Source: an uncultured Alphaproteobacteria bacterium
Lineage (GTDB): Bacteria; Pseudomonadota; Alphaproteobacteria; Geminicoccales; Geminicoccaceae
Direction: 5' to 3'
Length of the DNA: 64,000 nt
Assembly: GCA_937995535.1 (NCBI GenBank)
Contig: CALKJU010000054.1
Location: 1 to 64,000, forward strand
Position numbers and translations under genes: made by a program. Of this stretch, positions 24,682-32,430 are shown piece after piece; the stretch's first letter is position 1, and each line of letters opens with the position of its first letter. The notes beneath the pieces are model-generated. The model searched no databases. It was not told the DNA's origin and worked only from the letters and a program-made list of their open reading frames with translations.

Positions 24682-26091
24682 ATGGCCGAGCACATCCATC
24701 CGGTGGACGAGATCCTGCCGTGGCCGAGGCTCCTGACCCTCGGCCTGCAGCACGTGCTGGTGATGTATGCGGGAGCGGTGGCGGTCCCGCTGATCGTCGG
24801 GCGGGCGCTCAAGCTCCCGCCGGAGGACGTCGCCTTCCTGATCAGCGCCGACCTCTTCGCCTGCGGTGTGGCCACCCTGATCCAGACCGTGGGCTTTCCC
24901 GGCGTCGGGATCCGCCTGCCGGTCATGATGGGGGTCACCTTCGCCTCGGTCTCGCCGATGCTCGCCATGGCGGCCAATGCCGAGGTGGGCCTGCTCGGGA
25001 TCTACGGCGCGGTCATCGCCGCCGGCGTGTTCGGTGTCCTCGTGGCGCCCTTCCTGAGCCGCATGCTGCCGCTCTTCCCGCCGGTGGTGACCGGGACGAT
25101 CATCGTCGTGATCGGCGTCTCGCTGATGCGCGTGGGCGTCAACTGGGCCGGTGGCGGGCTGCCCTTCCTGACCAAGCCGGTCGAGATCGACGGCGTGGCG
25201 CAGATGGTGCAGGTCGCCAATCCAGCTTACGGCTCGCCGGACGGCCTCGCGATCGCCGCCTTCGTGCTCGTCGTCATCCTGTTGCTGACCAAGTACGGGC
25301 GCGGCTTCGTTGCCAACGTGGCCGTGCTCCTGGGCATCGCCGTCGGCACCGTCCTGGCGGCGCTACTTGGGCGCATGCATTTCGACAAGGTCGCCGAGGC
25401 ACCGGTGTTCGGCCTGATCATGCCGTTCCACTTCGGCCTGCCGACGTTCGATGTCATCGCGGTCGTCACGATGTGCCTCGTCATGATCGTCGTCATGGTC
25501 GAATCGACCGGCATGTTCCTGGCGCTCGGCGAGATCACCGGCCGGCCGGTCGACGAGCGGGCGCTCACCCGCGGCCTGCGCGCCGACGGCGTCGGCACCA
25601 TGCTCGGCGGCATCTTCAACACCTTCCCCTACACGTCCTTCTCGCAGAACGTCGGCTTGGTCGGCGTGACGGGCGTTCGCTCGCGCTGGGTCTGCGTCGC
25701 GGGTGGCCTGATCCTGCTGGCGCTCGGCTTGATCCCCAAGATGGCGGCGCTGGTCGAGGCGATCCCGGTGGTCGTGCTCGGTGGGGCCGGAATCGTCATG
25801 TTCGGCATGGTGGCGGCCACCGGTGCCCGCATCCTCCAGGCGGTCGACTTCCGTACCAACCGCCACAACCTGTTCATCGTCGCGGTGTCGATCGGTTTCG
25901 GCATGATCCCCCTCGTGGCCCCGAACTTCTTCAAGCACCTGCCACACGGGCTGCACCCGTTGCTCGAGTCGGGGATCCTGCTGGCCGCGATCGCGGCGGT
26001 AACGCTCAACGCCTTCTTCAATGGCTGGGGTGGCAGCGAGGCTCGCGAGAGCGTGATCCGCGCGGCGCACAGCGCCGACGCCGGGCACTGA
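24682..26091 (+). CDS. NCS2-family purine (xanthine/urate) permease
   Basis: 469 residues from ATG 24682, five bases after GGGAGG; the adjacent ATG 24679 is too close to it. There are 12 or more transmembrane stretches. NCS2 hallmarks are GLQHVLVMYAGAVAVPLIVG near the N-terminus, GVTFASVSPM, and VESTGMFLALGEITG with the conserved glutamate, followed by FNTFPYTSFSQNVGLVG, typical of xanthine/urate carriers. It imports a purine with protons across the inner membrane. It ends one base from the convergent LysR gene, within the urate cluster. Confidence 0.9.
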   Translation: MAEHIHPVDEILPWPRLLTLGLQHVLVMYAGAVAVPLIVGRALKLPPEDVAFLISADLFACGVATLIQTVGFPGVGIRLPVMMGVTFASVSPMLAMAANAEVGLLGIYGAVIAAGVFGVLVAPFLSRMLPLFPPVVTGTIIVVIGVSLMRVGVNWAGGGLPFLTKPVEIDGVAQMVQVANPAYGSPDGLAIAAFVLVVILLLTKYGRGFVANVAVLLGIAVGTVLAALLGRMHFDKVAEAPVFGLIMPFHFGLPTFDVIAVVTMCLVMIVVMVESTGMFLALGEITGRPVDERALTRGLRADGVGTMLGGIFNTFPYTSFSQNVGLVGVTGVRSRWVCVAGGLILLALGLIPKMAALVEAIPVVVLGGAGIVMFGMVAATGARILQAVDFRTNRHNLFIVAVSIGFGMIPLVAPNFFKHLPHGLHPLLESGILLAAIAAVTLNAFFNGWGGSEARESVIRAAHSADAGH

Positions 26092-26092
26092 C

Positions 26093-27004
26093 TCAGGCGC
26101 CCTCGGCGCTCGCGACAGTCGCCCGCAGCCGCGGCACGACGAAATCGGTGAAGGCGCGCACCTTGCCGGGCAGGTGCGTGCGGTGCGGGTAGAGCACGGC
26201 GAGGGTCGCGGGCTCCGGGGGGAACTCCGGCAGGACTGGCACCAACCGACCTGCGGCCAGCTCCGACGCGATCTCGAAACGCGGTTTGAGGACGATCCCA
26301 CGCCCGGCCAGGGCCCAGCCGGTCAGAACGTCGCCGTCGTCGGCATCGAGCGGACCGGCGACGGCGAGCTTCATCGGTCCGTCCGGCCCGCTCACGGTCC
26401 AGGTGAACTGCTGCGAGCCGGGGAAACGCAGCAGCAGGCAGTCGTGCTGCAGGAGATCCTCGGGACGCTCCGGCACGCCGCGCGCGGCGAGATAGGCCGG
26501 CGCCGCGCACAGCAGGCGCGGACAGTCGGCGATCTTGTGCATCACCAGCCCGGAGTCGCGCGGCACGGCGAGGCGGATCGCAAGATCGACGCCCTCGCGC
26601 AACAGGTCGACGAGGTGGTCCGACAGGCGCAGGCGCACCTCGACCTTGGGCTGCAGGTCGCGGAACTCGGCGGCGAGCGCGGCCACCTGCCGTCGCCCGA
26701 GACCGAGCGGCGCGGTGACCCGCAGCGTGCCGCGCGGTGTGGCGCCGACCTCGCTCACTGCCGTCTCGGCGCGTTCGACGGCGCCCAGGACCTCGAGGCA
26801 GGCCTCGTAGAACACCCCGCCCTGCTCGGTGACCTGCACCTGACGCGTGGTCCGGTTGAGCAGCCGCACGCCGAGGTGGTCCTCGAGCTGCTGCAGGCGA
26901 TGGCTGATCACTGCCGGCGACAGGCGTAGGTTGCGGCCGGCCGCGGACAGCCCGCCGAGCTCGACCACCCGCACGAACACCCGGATGTTCTCGAGCAGCG
27001 ACAT
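26093..27004 (-). CDS. LysR-family transcriptional regulator
   Basis: 303 residues. The N-terminal winged helix-turn-helix occupies residues 1-60 (FVRVVELGGLSAAGRNLRLS, AVISHRLQQLEDHLG, LLNRTTR). The remainder is the periplasmic-binding-like effector domain (RGTLRVTAPLGLGR, IRLAVPRDSGLV, RAFTDFVVPRL). It is of the subgroup with LLNRTTRQVQVTEQG. It is divergent from puuD and convergent with the permease, so it probably controls urate breakdown in response to a purine. A CTTTC-N10-GAAAG dyad lies in the intergenic region. Confidence 0.9.
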   Translation of the reverse strand: MSLLENIRVFVRVVELGGLSAAGRNLRLSPAVISHRLQQLEDHLGVRLLNRTTRQVQVTEQGGVFYEACLEVLGAVERAETAVSEVGATPRGTLRVTAPLGLGRRQVAALAAEFRDLQPKVEVRLRLSDHLVDLLREGVDLAIRLAVPRDSGLVMHKIADCPRLLCAAPAYLAARGVPERPEDLLQHDCLLLRFPGSQQFTWTVSGPDGPMKLAVAGPLDADDGDVLTGWALAGRGIVLKPRFEIASELAAGRLVPVLPEFPPEPATLAVLYPHRTHLPGKVRAFTDFVVPRLRATVASAEGA

Positions 27005-27041
27005 CGGCCGCGCTCCTCCCTGCCACGGTCTGGTCTGGCAT

Positions 27042-27061
27042 CTTTCGCGTGGCTTTGAAAG
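27042..27061. promoter_or_regulatory. candidate LysR operator between the regulator and puuD
   Basis: CTTTC (27042-27046) and GAAAG (27057-27061) form an inverted repeat with a 10-bp spacer, of the size of LysR recognition sites, 38 bases upstream of the lysR start and 85 bases upstream of puuD. It is the clearest dyad in the gap. Confidence 0.35.
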
Positions 27062-27145
27062 TGCTGGCCGAAGCCCGTGCCTTCACGGCCGGCTGCCGGT
27101 GCGCGTAGCAACGCGGAGCAACTCCTGCCCGGAAGGAAGGCGCCG

Positions 27146-28345
27146 ATGCAGCTCGTGCTCTGGGAGTGGGTCGATCTGCTGGTCCGCTGGACCCACGTGA
27201 TCGCCGGGATCGCCTGGATCGGCAGCTCCTTCTATTTCGTGCATCTCGACTCGAGCTTGAAGCGGCGCGACGGGCTGCCATCCGGCGCCGGCGGCGAAGC
27301 CTGGCAGGTGCACGGCGGAGGCTTCTACCACATGGTCAAGTATCTGGTGGCGCCGGCGCGCATGCCGGACGAGCTGACCTGGTTCAAGTGGGAGGCCTAC
27401 GCCACCTGGCTCAGCGGCATGGGGCTTCTAATCATCATCTACTATTTCAGCGCCGAGCTGTACATGATCGATCCGGCGGTGCTGGCTCTGCCGGTCTGGG
27501 CCGCGGTCGCGATCAGCCTCGCCGGTCTGGCGCTGGGCTGGGTCGTCTACGACCAGCTGTGCAAGTCGCCACTCGGCCGGGACGACACCAAGCTCGCTGC
27601 GGTCGGCTTCGTGTTCCTCGTCGTGCTCGCCTACCTGTTCACCTGGCTGTTCAGCGGGCGCGGTGCCTACATGCAGATGGGCGCCTTGATCGGGACCATG
27701 ATGGTCGGCAACGTCGCCATGAACATCATCCCCAACCAGAAGAAGGTCGTGGCCGCGCTGCTGCGGGGCGAGGAACCCGACCCGGCGCTCGGTGCGGCCG
27801 CCAAGCAGCGCTCGATGCACAACAACTATCTCACCCTGCCGGTGCTGTTCGTGATGATCAGCAACCACTACCCGCTCGCCTTCGCCAGCCGCTTCAACTG
27901 GCTGATCCTCGCCATCGTGCTCGTGGTCGGCGCCATCATCCGGCACTTCTACAACACCCGGCACAAGGGGCTGCCGTCGCCCTGGTGGACCTGGGGCGTC
28001 GCCACCGTCGGCGTTCTGGCGATCGTCTGGCTGTCGAGCTTCAAGCCGGCCGAGGTGGCGGCGGCAGTGCTGCCCGAAGAGCCGGTCAGCTTCGCCCAGG
28101 TCGAGGAGATCGTGGTCGGCCGCTGCAGCATGTGCCACATGGCCGAGCCGGTGTGGGAGGGCATCGCCGTGCCGCCGAAGGGCGTGATGCTCGACACGCC
28201 GGAGCGGATCCGCCTGCACGCCCGGCAGATCTACCTGCAGGCCGCCCACACCCTGGCGATGCCGCCCGGCAACGTCACCGAGGTGACGGCGGAGGAGCGC
28301 CGCCTGATCGCGGCCTGGATCGAGGCGGGGGCGAAGGCGGAGTGA
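27146..28345 (+). CDS. puuD: membrane urate oxidase PuuD (urate hydroxylase) with C-terminal cytochrome c
   Basis: 399 residues from ATG 27146. The N-terminal part has about eight membrane segments with WTHVIAGIAWIGSSFYFVHLD and the histidines of HGGGFYHMVKYLVAP, then MHNNYLTLPVLFVMISNHYP. The last 85 residues are a c-type cytochrome domain with heme motif C327-SMC330-H331 and probable axial Met in LAMPPG. The family oxidises urate to 5-hydroxyisourate, passing electrons to the respiratory chain rather than to O2. It is divergent from the LysR gene, and its stop overlaps the following rluA-type gene (GTGA). Confidence 0.92.
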   Translation: MQLVLWEWVDLLVRWTHVIAGIAWIGSSFYFVHLDSSLKRRDGLPSGAGGEAWQVHGGGFYHMVKYLVAPARMPDELTWFKWEAYATWLSGMGLLIIIYYFSAELYMIDPAVLALPVWAAVAISLAGLALGWVVYDQLCKSPLGRDDTKLAAVGFVFLVVLAYLFTWLFSGRGAYMQMGALIGTMMVGNVAMNIIPNQKKVVAALLRGEEPDPALGAAAKQRSMHNNYLTLPVLFVMISNHYPLAFASRFNWLILAIVLVVGAIIRHFYNTRHKGLPSPWWTWGVATVGVLAIVWLSSFKPAEVAAAVLPEEPVSFAQVEEIVVGRCSMCHMAEPVWEGIAVPPKGVMLDTPERIRLHARQIYLQAAHTLAMPPGNVTEVTAEERRLIAAWIEAGAKAE

Positions 28346-29046
28346 AGTCGCGGCCGCCGGCTCCGCTCACGTCGCAGGACCTGTTGCGCCGCGTCCTCTA
28401 TCGTGATGCGCTGATGCTGGTGATCGACAAGCCTTCCGGGATCCCGGTGCACCCCGGCCCGGGTGGCGGGCCGAACCTCGAGGATCTGTTCGACGCGCTG
28501 CGCTTCGGCCTGCCACGGCCACCGGCGCTGGCGCATCGGCTGGATCGCGACACTTCGGGCTGCCTCGTGCTCGGCCGGCACCGCAAGGCGCTGGCCCGGC
28601 TCGGCCGGCTGTTCGCCTCGGGGAGGATCGAGAAGGTCTACTGGGCGATCGTGCAGGGCACACCCGACGTCGAGGCCGGCACGGTCGAGCTGCCACTGAC
28701 CAAGCTGACGCCGCAGCGGGGCTGGAAGATGGTCGGCGATCCGGCCGGTCAGCCGGCCGTGACCGACTGGCGGGTGCTGGGGCGCGCGGGGGCGCTGACC
28801 TGGCTCGAATGCCGGCCGCGCACCGGGCGAACCCATCAGGTCCGCGTGCACTGCCAGGCGCTCGGCTGCCCGGTGCTGGGCGATCCGGTCTACGGCGAGG
28901 GGCCACCGGATGTGCCGTTGCACCTCCACGCCCGCGCAGTGAGCGTGCCGCTCTATCCGGGACGGGCGCCCGTGCGGATCGAGGCGCCGCCGCCGGACCA
29001 CATGCGCGCCGCGCTCGAGGCCTGCGGCTGGCAGGCGGCTGGCTGA
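28342..29046 (+). CDS. RluA-family RNA pseudouridine synthase
   Basis: 234 residues with a GTG start overlapping the puuD stop by 4 bp. The catalytic motif is HRLD68RDTSGCLVLGR, preceded by VIDKPSGIPVHPG and followed by CRPRTGRTHQVRVHCQALGCPVLGDPVYG. It isomerises uridine to pseudouridine in rRNA or tRNA. There is no N-terminal S4 domain, so it is of the short RluA/TruC-like kind. The target base cannot be assigned. The coupling to puuD is probably incidental. Confidence 0.85.
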   Translation: MKSRPPAPLTSQDLLRRVLYRDALMLVIDKPSGIPVHPGPGGGPNLEDLFDALRFGLPRPPALAHRLDRDTSGCLVLGRHRKALARLGRLFASGRIEKVYWAIVQGTPDVEAGTVELPLTKLTPQRGWKMVGDPAGQPAVTDWRVLGRAGALTWLECRPRTGRTHQVRVHCQALGCPVLGDPVYGEGPPDVPLHLHARAVSVPLYPGRAPVRIEAPPPDHMRAALEACGWQAAG

Positions 29047-29099
29047 GCGGCGCCACTCGCGCCATTCTCGGCGTGCCGCCCTCGCAATGGAGCCCGCCC

Positions 29100-29600
29100 G
29101 TGCCGGAGATCGTCATCCGCGACGCCGTGGCCGACGACTCGGCGACCATCCTGGCGATGGTCCAGGCGTTGGCCGAGTTCGAGCGGGCGGCGGAGGCGGT
29201 GCGCGCCACGGAGGCGGATTTCCGCCGCGAGGGGTTCGGGCCCGTGCCGTCGTTCCATTGCGCGATCGCCGAGGTCGACCGTCGGCCGGCGGGGTTCGCT
29301 CTGTGGTTCTTCAGCTTCTCGACCTGGGAGGGGCGCCGCAGCCTGTATCTCGAAGACCTCTTCGTCCAGCCCTGGGCGCGCGGCCTCGGCCTGGGTGAGC
29401 GGCTGCTGCGCCATGTCGCGCGGACCGCCGTCCGCGCGGGCTGCGCGCGCCTCGATCTCTGGGTGCTGCACTGGAACCCGGCGCGCCAATTCTACGAGCG
29501 CCTGGGCCTGCGGCAGATGGTGGACTGGCTGCCCTATCGGATCGACGGCGCGGCCCTGCAACGGCTCGCCTGTGAGGCTCAGAGCGGCCCGCTGACATAG
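29100..29600 (+). CDS. GNAT-family N-acetyltransferase
   Basis: 166 residues from GTG 29100, with GGAG eight bases upstream; GTG 29073 is the alternative. The acetyl-CoA binding motif is VQPWARGLGLGERLLRHVA, preceded by SLYLEDLF and followed by WNPARQFYERLGLRQM. The pattern, with FALWFFSFSTWEG, is that of diamine/polyamine-type (SSAT-like) acetyltransferases. The substrate is inferred only by similarity. Its 3' end overlaps the cupin relic on the other strand by 22 bp. Confidence 0.8.
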   Translation: MPEIVIRDAVADDSATILAMVQALAEFERAAEAVRATEADFRREGFGPVPSFHCAIAEVDRRPAGFALWFFSFSTWEGRRSLYLEDLFVQPWARGLGLGERLLRHVARTAVRAGCARLDLWVLHWNPARQFYERLGLRQMVDWLPYRIDGAALQRLACEAQSGPLT

Positions 29601-29934
29601 GCGACGCAGCCGCCTCGCGTGACGCCCGCGGGATGGGTCACACCGAACGGCAGGTACTGGAAGTCGCCGGCCCTGAGCTCGACCTCGTCGAAGGTGATGT
29701 CGCCCTCCAGCATCAGGCACGCCTCGGCGTCCGGATGCTCGTGGCGCGGCAGGACGGCGCCCGGCGCCATGCGCAGCAGGAAGAAGCGGCGGCGGCGAGC
29801 CGCGCCAGCCGGCGGTCCCAGGCCCGGCGGGCCGCGTCCAGCTGCGGATCGCGCAGCGCCTCGGCCTCGGCAGCCGCGTCGCTCACCCCAAGCGCGAGAT
29901 CCAGCGCCCGCTCGTTCTTGTCGTTGGCGTTCAT
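29579..29934 (-). pseudogene. anti-sigma factor/cupin (ChrR- or RskA-like) remnant, frameshifted and internally deleted
   Basis: From ATG 29934 the first 48 residues resemble the N-terminus of anti-ECF-sigma factors (ALDLALGVSDAAAEAEAL, then AWDRRLARLAAA). Around 29790 the frame changes, and from there to TGA 29579 the other frame encodes most of a cupin: RRFFLLRMAPGAVLPRHEHP, LMLEGDITFDEVEL, PFGVTHPAG, with the metal histidines of HEH and THP. An intact protein of this kind would be about 200 residues, so the middle is gone. It follows the sigma relic with an ATGA overlap, the usual arrangement of a living pair. Confidence 0.6.
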
Positions 29935-30119
29935 CGATCGAGACAGTCCTTCATGCATTCCAGCCCGCGCCGCACCCGGCTCTCGAGCGTGCCGATCGGG
30001 ACACCCAAGCGCTCCGCCGCCGGGTCGAGCGTCAAGCCCCCGAAGTAGCCGGAGAGCAGTGCGCGCCGCTGCGCGACCGCCAAGCACACGACGGTAGGGC
30101 CCCGGCTCAGCAGTTCAAC
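29931..30119 (-). pseudogene. ECF sigma factor remnant (region 4 only)
   Basis: The last 60 or so codons before TGA 29931 encode a normal sigma-70 region 4: AQRRALLSGYFGGLTLDPAA, ERLGVPIGTLESRVRRGLE, the recognition helix-turn-helix of ECF factors. The frame stays open upstream to 30428, but that part has no region 2 or linker features, and I find none in the other frames up to 30358. The N-terminal two thirds are therefore lost or scrambled. It could not bind core polymerase productively. It overlaps the anti-sigma remnant by 4 bp. Confidence 0.6.
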
Positions 30120-30358
30120 GCCCGCCGCGTCCGGTGGGATGCTCGGATCACAAGCCGACAAAGCCGTCCTCCCGAACACGACGCGGCCCGCGCCGGCACG
30201 GCCGGGCCCGGCACCGGCGAAGGCCAACCGGATCTCAACTACGGTACCGCCGCCGCGGGCTCGCCGGATGCACCGCCGGACTGGTCGACGACTCGCCGCT
30301 GCGCTAATGGCGCGCGTCGCGCCACGAGGACCTGGAAGGGCGAGCCGCGGGAGGTGGA

Positions 30359-30886
30359 ATGCCAGGGCTTCGGCTCCGCTTGCTGCCTCTACTGGCCGTG
30401 CCGTTGGCGGCATCGACGTTGCCCGCACGCGAGGCCCGACCGCGCGGCTTCAGTCAGGGCGACGTCGACCGCGGCGTCGCGCGCTGCCGGCAGGAGCTCG
30501 AGCGGCGTGGGCTGGACGTGCGCCGGGTCGTCTCCGCGCGTCGCGAAGGCAAGAACAACGTCGCCGTCGTCGTTTCGGCGCGACGCGGCAGTTGGGCCGC
30601 CGCGAACCTGCGCTGCACCTGGGACGCCGGCAAGAACCGCGCCTGGCGCGATGGCGAGCCAGGGCCGGGCTGAGGTGGCGGGTCCGGCGGCGACTGGGCT
30701 GCCGCGGAAGCCTCGCAGGCCTGCATCGATGCCGCCAAGCGCGAGCGGCTGCGGATCGTCGACATCGATCAGCCGCAGCGCCGCGGCGGCGGGTACGTGG
30801 TGCCGATGCGCGTGCGCGACGGCGGCAGGCCGTTCGGCGTGACCTGCAGCTACGACGGCGACCGCGTCCGGCTGCGCCGGGCTTGA
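30359..30886 (+). pseudogene. secreted two-module protein interrupted by an in-frame TGA
   Basis: GGGAGG (30349-30354) precedes ATG 30359. A signal peptide (LRLLPLLAVPLAAS) leads into module 1 (CRQELERRGLDVRRVVSARR to LRCTW). TGA at 30671-30673 (codon 105) follows a Gly/Pro run. The same frame then continues through a Gly-rich linker into module 2 (ACIDAAKRERLRIVDIDQ to VTCSYDGDRVRL), ending at TGA 30884. The two modules share a pattern: Cys, Arg-rich helix, beta strands with VV, Cys near the end. The simplest reading is one 174-residue gene broken by a nonsense mutation. Module 1 alone may still be made. Function unknown. Confidence 0.6.
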
Positions 30887-30987
30887 GCGGGTACGCTCCA
30901 TTGCCAAGCGCGCAGCCTTTCCCTATGGCTCGCCGCTAGCGGGCCGGCCGGCGGCCGTCAGGCAGGGTCTGGGCGGAGAAGGAGAAG

Positions 30988-32118
30988 ATGCGCGTCGGGG
31001 TGCCCAAGGAAGCCCGCGCCGGCGAACTCCGCGTCGCGGCGTCGCCCGAGACGGTCAAGCGACTCCGCGGCCAGGGGCTCGAGGTGCTCGTCGAGCGCGG
31101 GGCCGGCGTCGGGGCCGCGATCTCGGACCAGGCCTTCGCCGATGCCGGGGCGACCCTGGTCGACGATGCCGCCCACGCCTTCGCCGCCGAGATCGTGCTC
31201 AAGGTGCAACGCCCGACCGATGCCGAGATGGAGCTGCTGCGCCCTGGGCAGGTGCTGGTCGGCATGCTCGACCCCTATCTGAACCGCGATCAGGTGGCGG
31301 CGTACGCGGCCAAGGGCGTCACCGCGTTCGCCATGGAGCTGCTGCCGCGGACGACCCGCGCGCAGGCCATGGACGTGCTGTCGAGTCAGGCCAACCTCGC
31401 CGGCTACCGGGCGATGGTCGAGGCGATGGCCGCCTATCCGCGGGTCCTGCCGATGATGATGACCGCCGCCGGCACGGTCACCCCGGCCAAGGTGTTCGTC
31501 GTCGGCGCGGGCGTGGCCGGCCTGCAGGCGATCGCGACCGCGCGGCGCATGGGCGCGGTCGTGACCGCCACCGACGTGCGCCCGGCGGCGAAGGAAGAGA
31601 TCGAGAGCCTCGGCGGCAAGTTCGTTGGCTTCATCCCCGAGGGTGCGGCCACCGCGGGCGGTTATGCGCGGCCACTGACACCCGAGGAGCAGGCCGAGCA
31701 GGCGCGCATCGTCGCGGAGCATCTGAAGAGCCAGGACATCGTCGTCACCACCGCGCAGGTGCCCGGGCGCAAGGCCCCGCGCATCATTACCCGGGCGATG
31801 CTGGAGAGCATGAAGCCGGGGGCGGTGGTGCTCGACATGGCGGCCGAGAGCGGCGGCAATGTCGAGGGCAGCGTGCCTGGGGAGCGGGTCGCGGTCGACG
31901 GCGTGACGGTGATCGGCGCCGCCAACCTGCCGGCCCAGCTGGCGCCCGCCACGACCACCCTCTATGCGAAGAACCTGCTCACCTTCCTCGGCCTGATCGT
32001 GCGCAAGGGAGAGAGCGGGCCGGAGCTCGCGATCGACACCGGCGACGACCTCGTCGCCGGCACGTTGCTGACCCGGGACGGGGCGGTGGTGCATCCTGCC
32101 TTCGTCGCCAAGGACTGA
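30988..32118 (+). CDS. pntAA: NAD(P) transhydrogenase subunit alpha part 1 (domain I, NAD-binding)
   Basis: 376 residues with AAGGAG before the ATG. MRVGVPKEARAGELRVAASP and the Rossmann motif VVGAGVAGLQAIATARRMGA mark the soluble NAD(H)-binding domain I, with the AEQARIVAEHLKSQDIVVTT stretch and MLESMKPGAVVLDMAAE further on. It is part of the proton-translocating transhydrogenase that makes NADPH from NADH at the cost of the proton gradient. Here the alpha chain is split into pntAA and pntAB, the three-gene arrangement known from Rhodospirillum rubrum. The three genes follow each other within 12 bases. Confidence 0.95.
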   Translation: MRVGVPKEARAGELRVAASPETVKRLRGQGLEVLVERGAGVGAAISDQAFADAGATLVDDAAHAFAAEIVLKVQRPTDAEMELLRPGQVLVGMLDPYLNRDQVAAYAAKGVTAFAMELLPRTTRAQAMDVLSSQANLAGYRAMVEAMAAYPRVLPMMMTAAGTVTPAKVFVVGAGVAGLQAIATARRMGAVVTATDVRPAAKEEIESLGGKFVGFIPEGAATAGGYARPLTPEEQAEQARIVAEHLKSQDIVVTTAQVPGRKAPRIITRAMLESMKPGAVVLDMAAESGGNVEGSVPGERVAVDGVTVIGAANLPAQLAPATTTLYAKNLLTFLGLIVRKGESGPELAIDTGDDLVAGTLLTRDGAVVHPAFVAKD

Positions 32119-32130
32119 GCGAGGACGCCT

Positions 32131-32418
32131 ATGGAAGCGGTCGACCCGGGCATCTTCAACCTGATCGTCTTCGTGCTCGCGATCTTCGTGGGCTACTACG
32201 TGGTGTGGTCGGTGACCCCGGCCTTGCACACGCCGCTGATGTCGGTGACCAATGCGATCTCCTCGGTGATCATCGTCGGTGCCCTGATTGCCACCGGGGC
32301 GGCTTCCTGGGCCGCGACCCTGTTCGGCTTCATTGCCGTGACGCTGGCTGCGGTGAACATCTTCGGCGGCTTCGCCGTGACCGAGCGGATGCTCGCGATG
32401 TTCAAGAAGCGCGGCTGA
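32131..32418 (+). CDS. pntAB: NAD(P) transhydrogenase subunit alpha part 2 (membrane)
   Basis: 95 residues, almost entirely three transmembrane helices ([60 protein letters not shown]) ending in [12 protein letters not shown]. It contains the conserved [22 protein letters not shown] segment of the proton channel. It corresponds to the C-terminal membrane part of the fused alpha chain in E. coli. It sits between pntAA and pntB. Confidence 0.95.
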   Translation: MEAVDPGIFNLIVFVLAIFVGYYVVWSVTPALHTPLMSVTNAISSVIIVGALIATGAASWAATLFGFIAVTLAAVNIFGGFAVTERMLAMFKKRG

Positions 32419-32430
32419 GGAGATGGTCCG

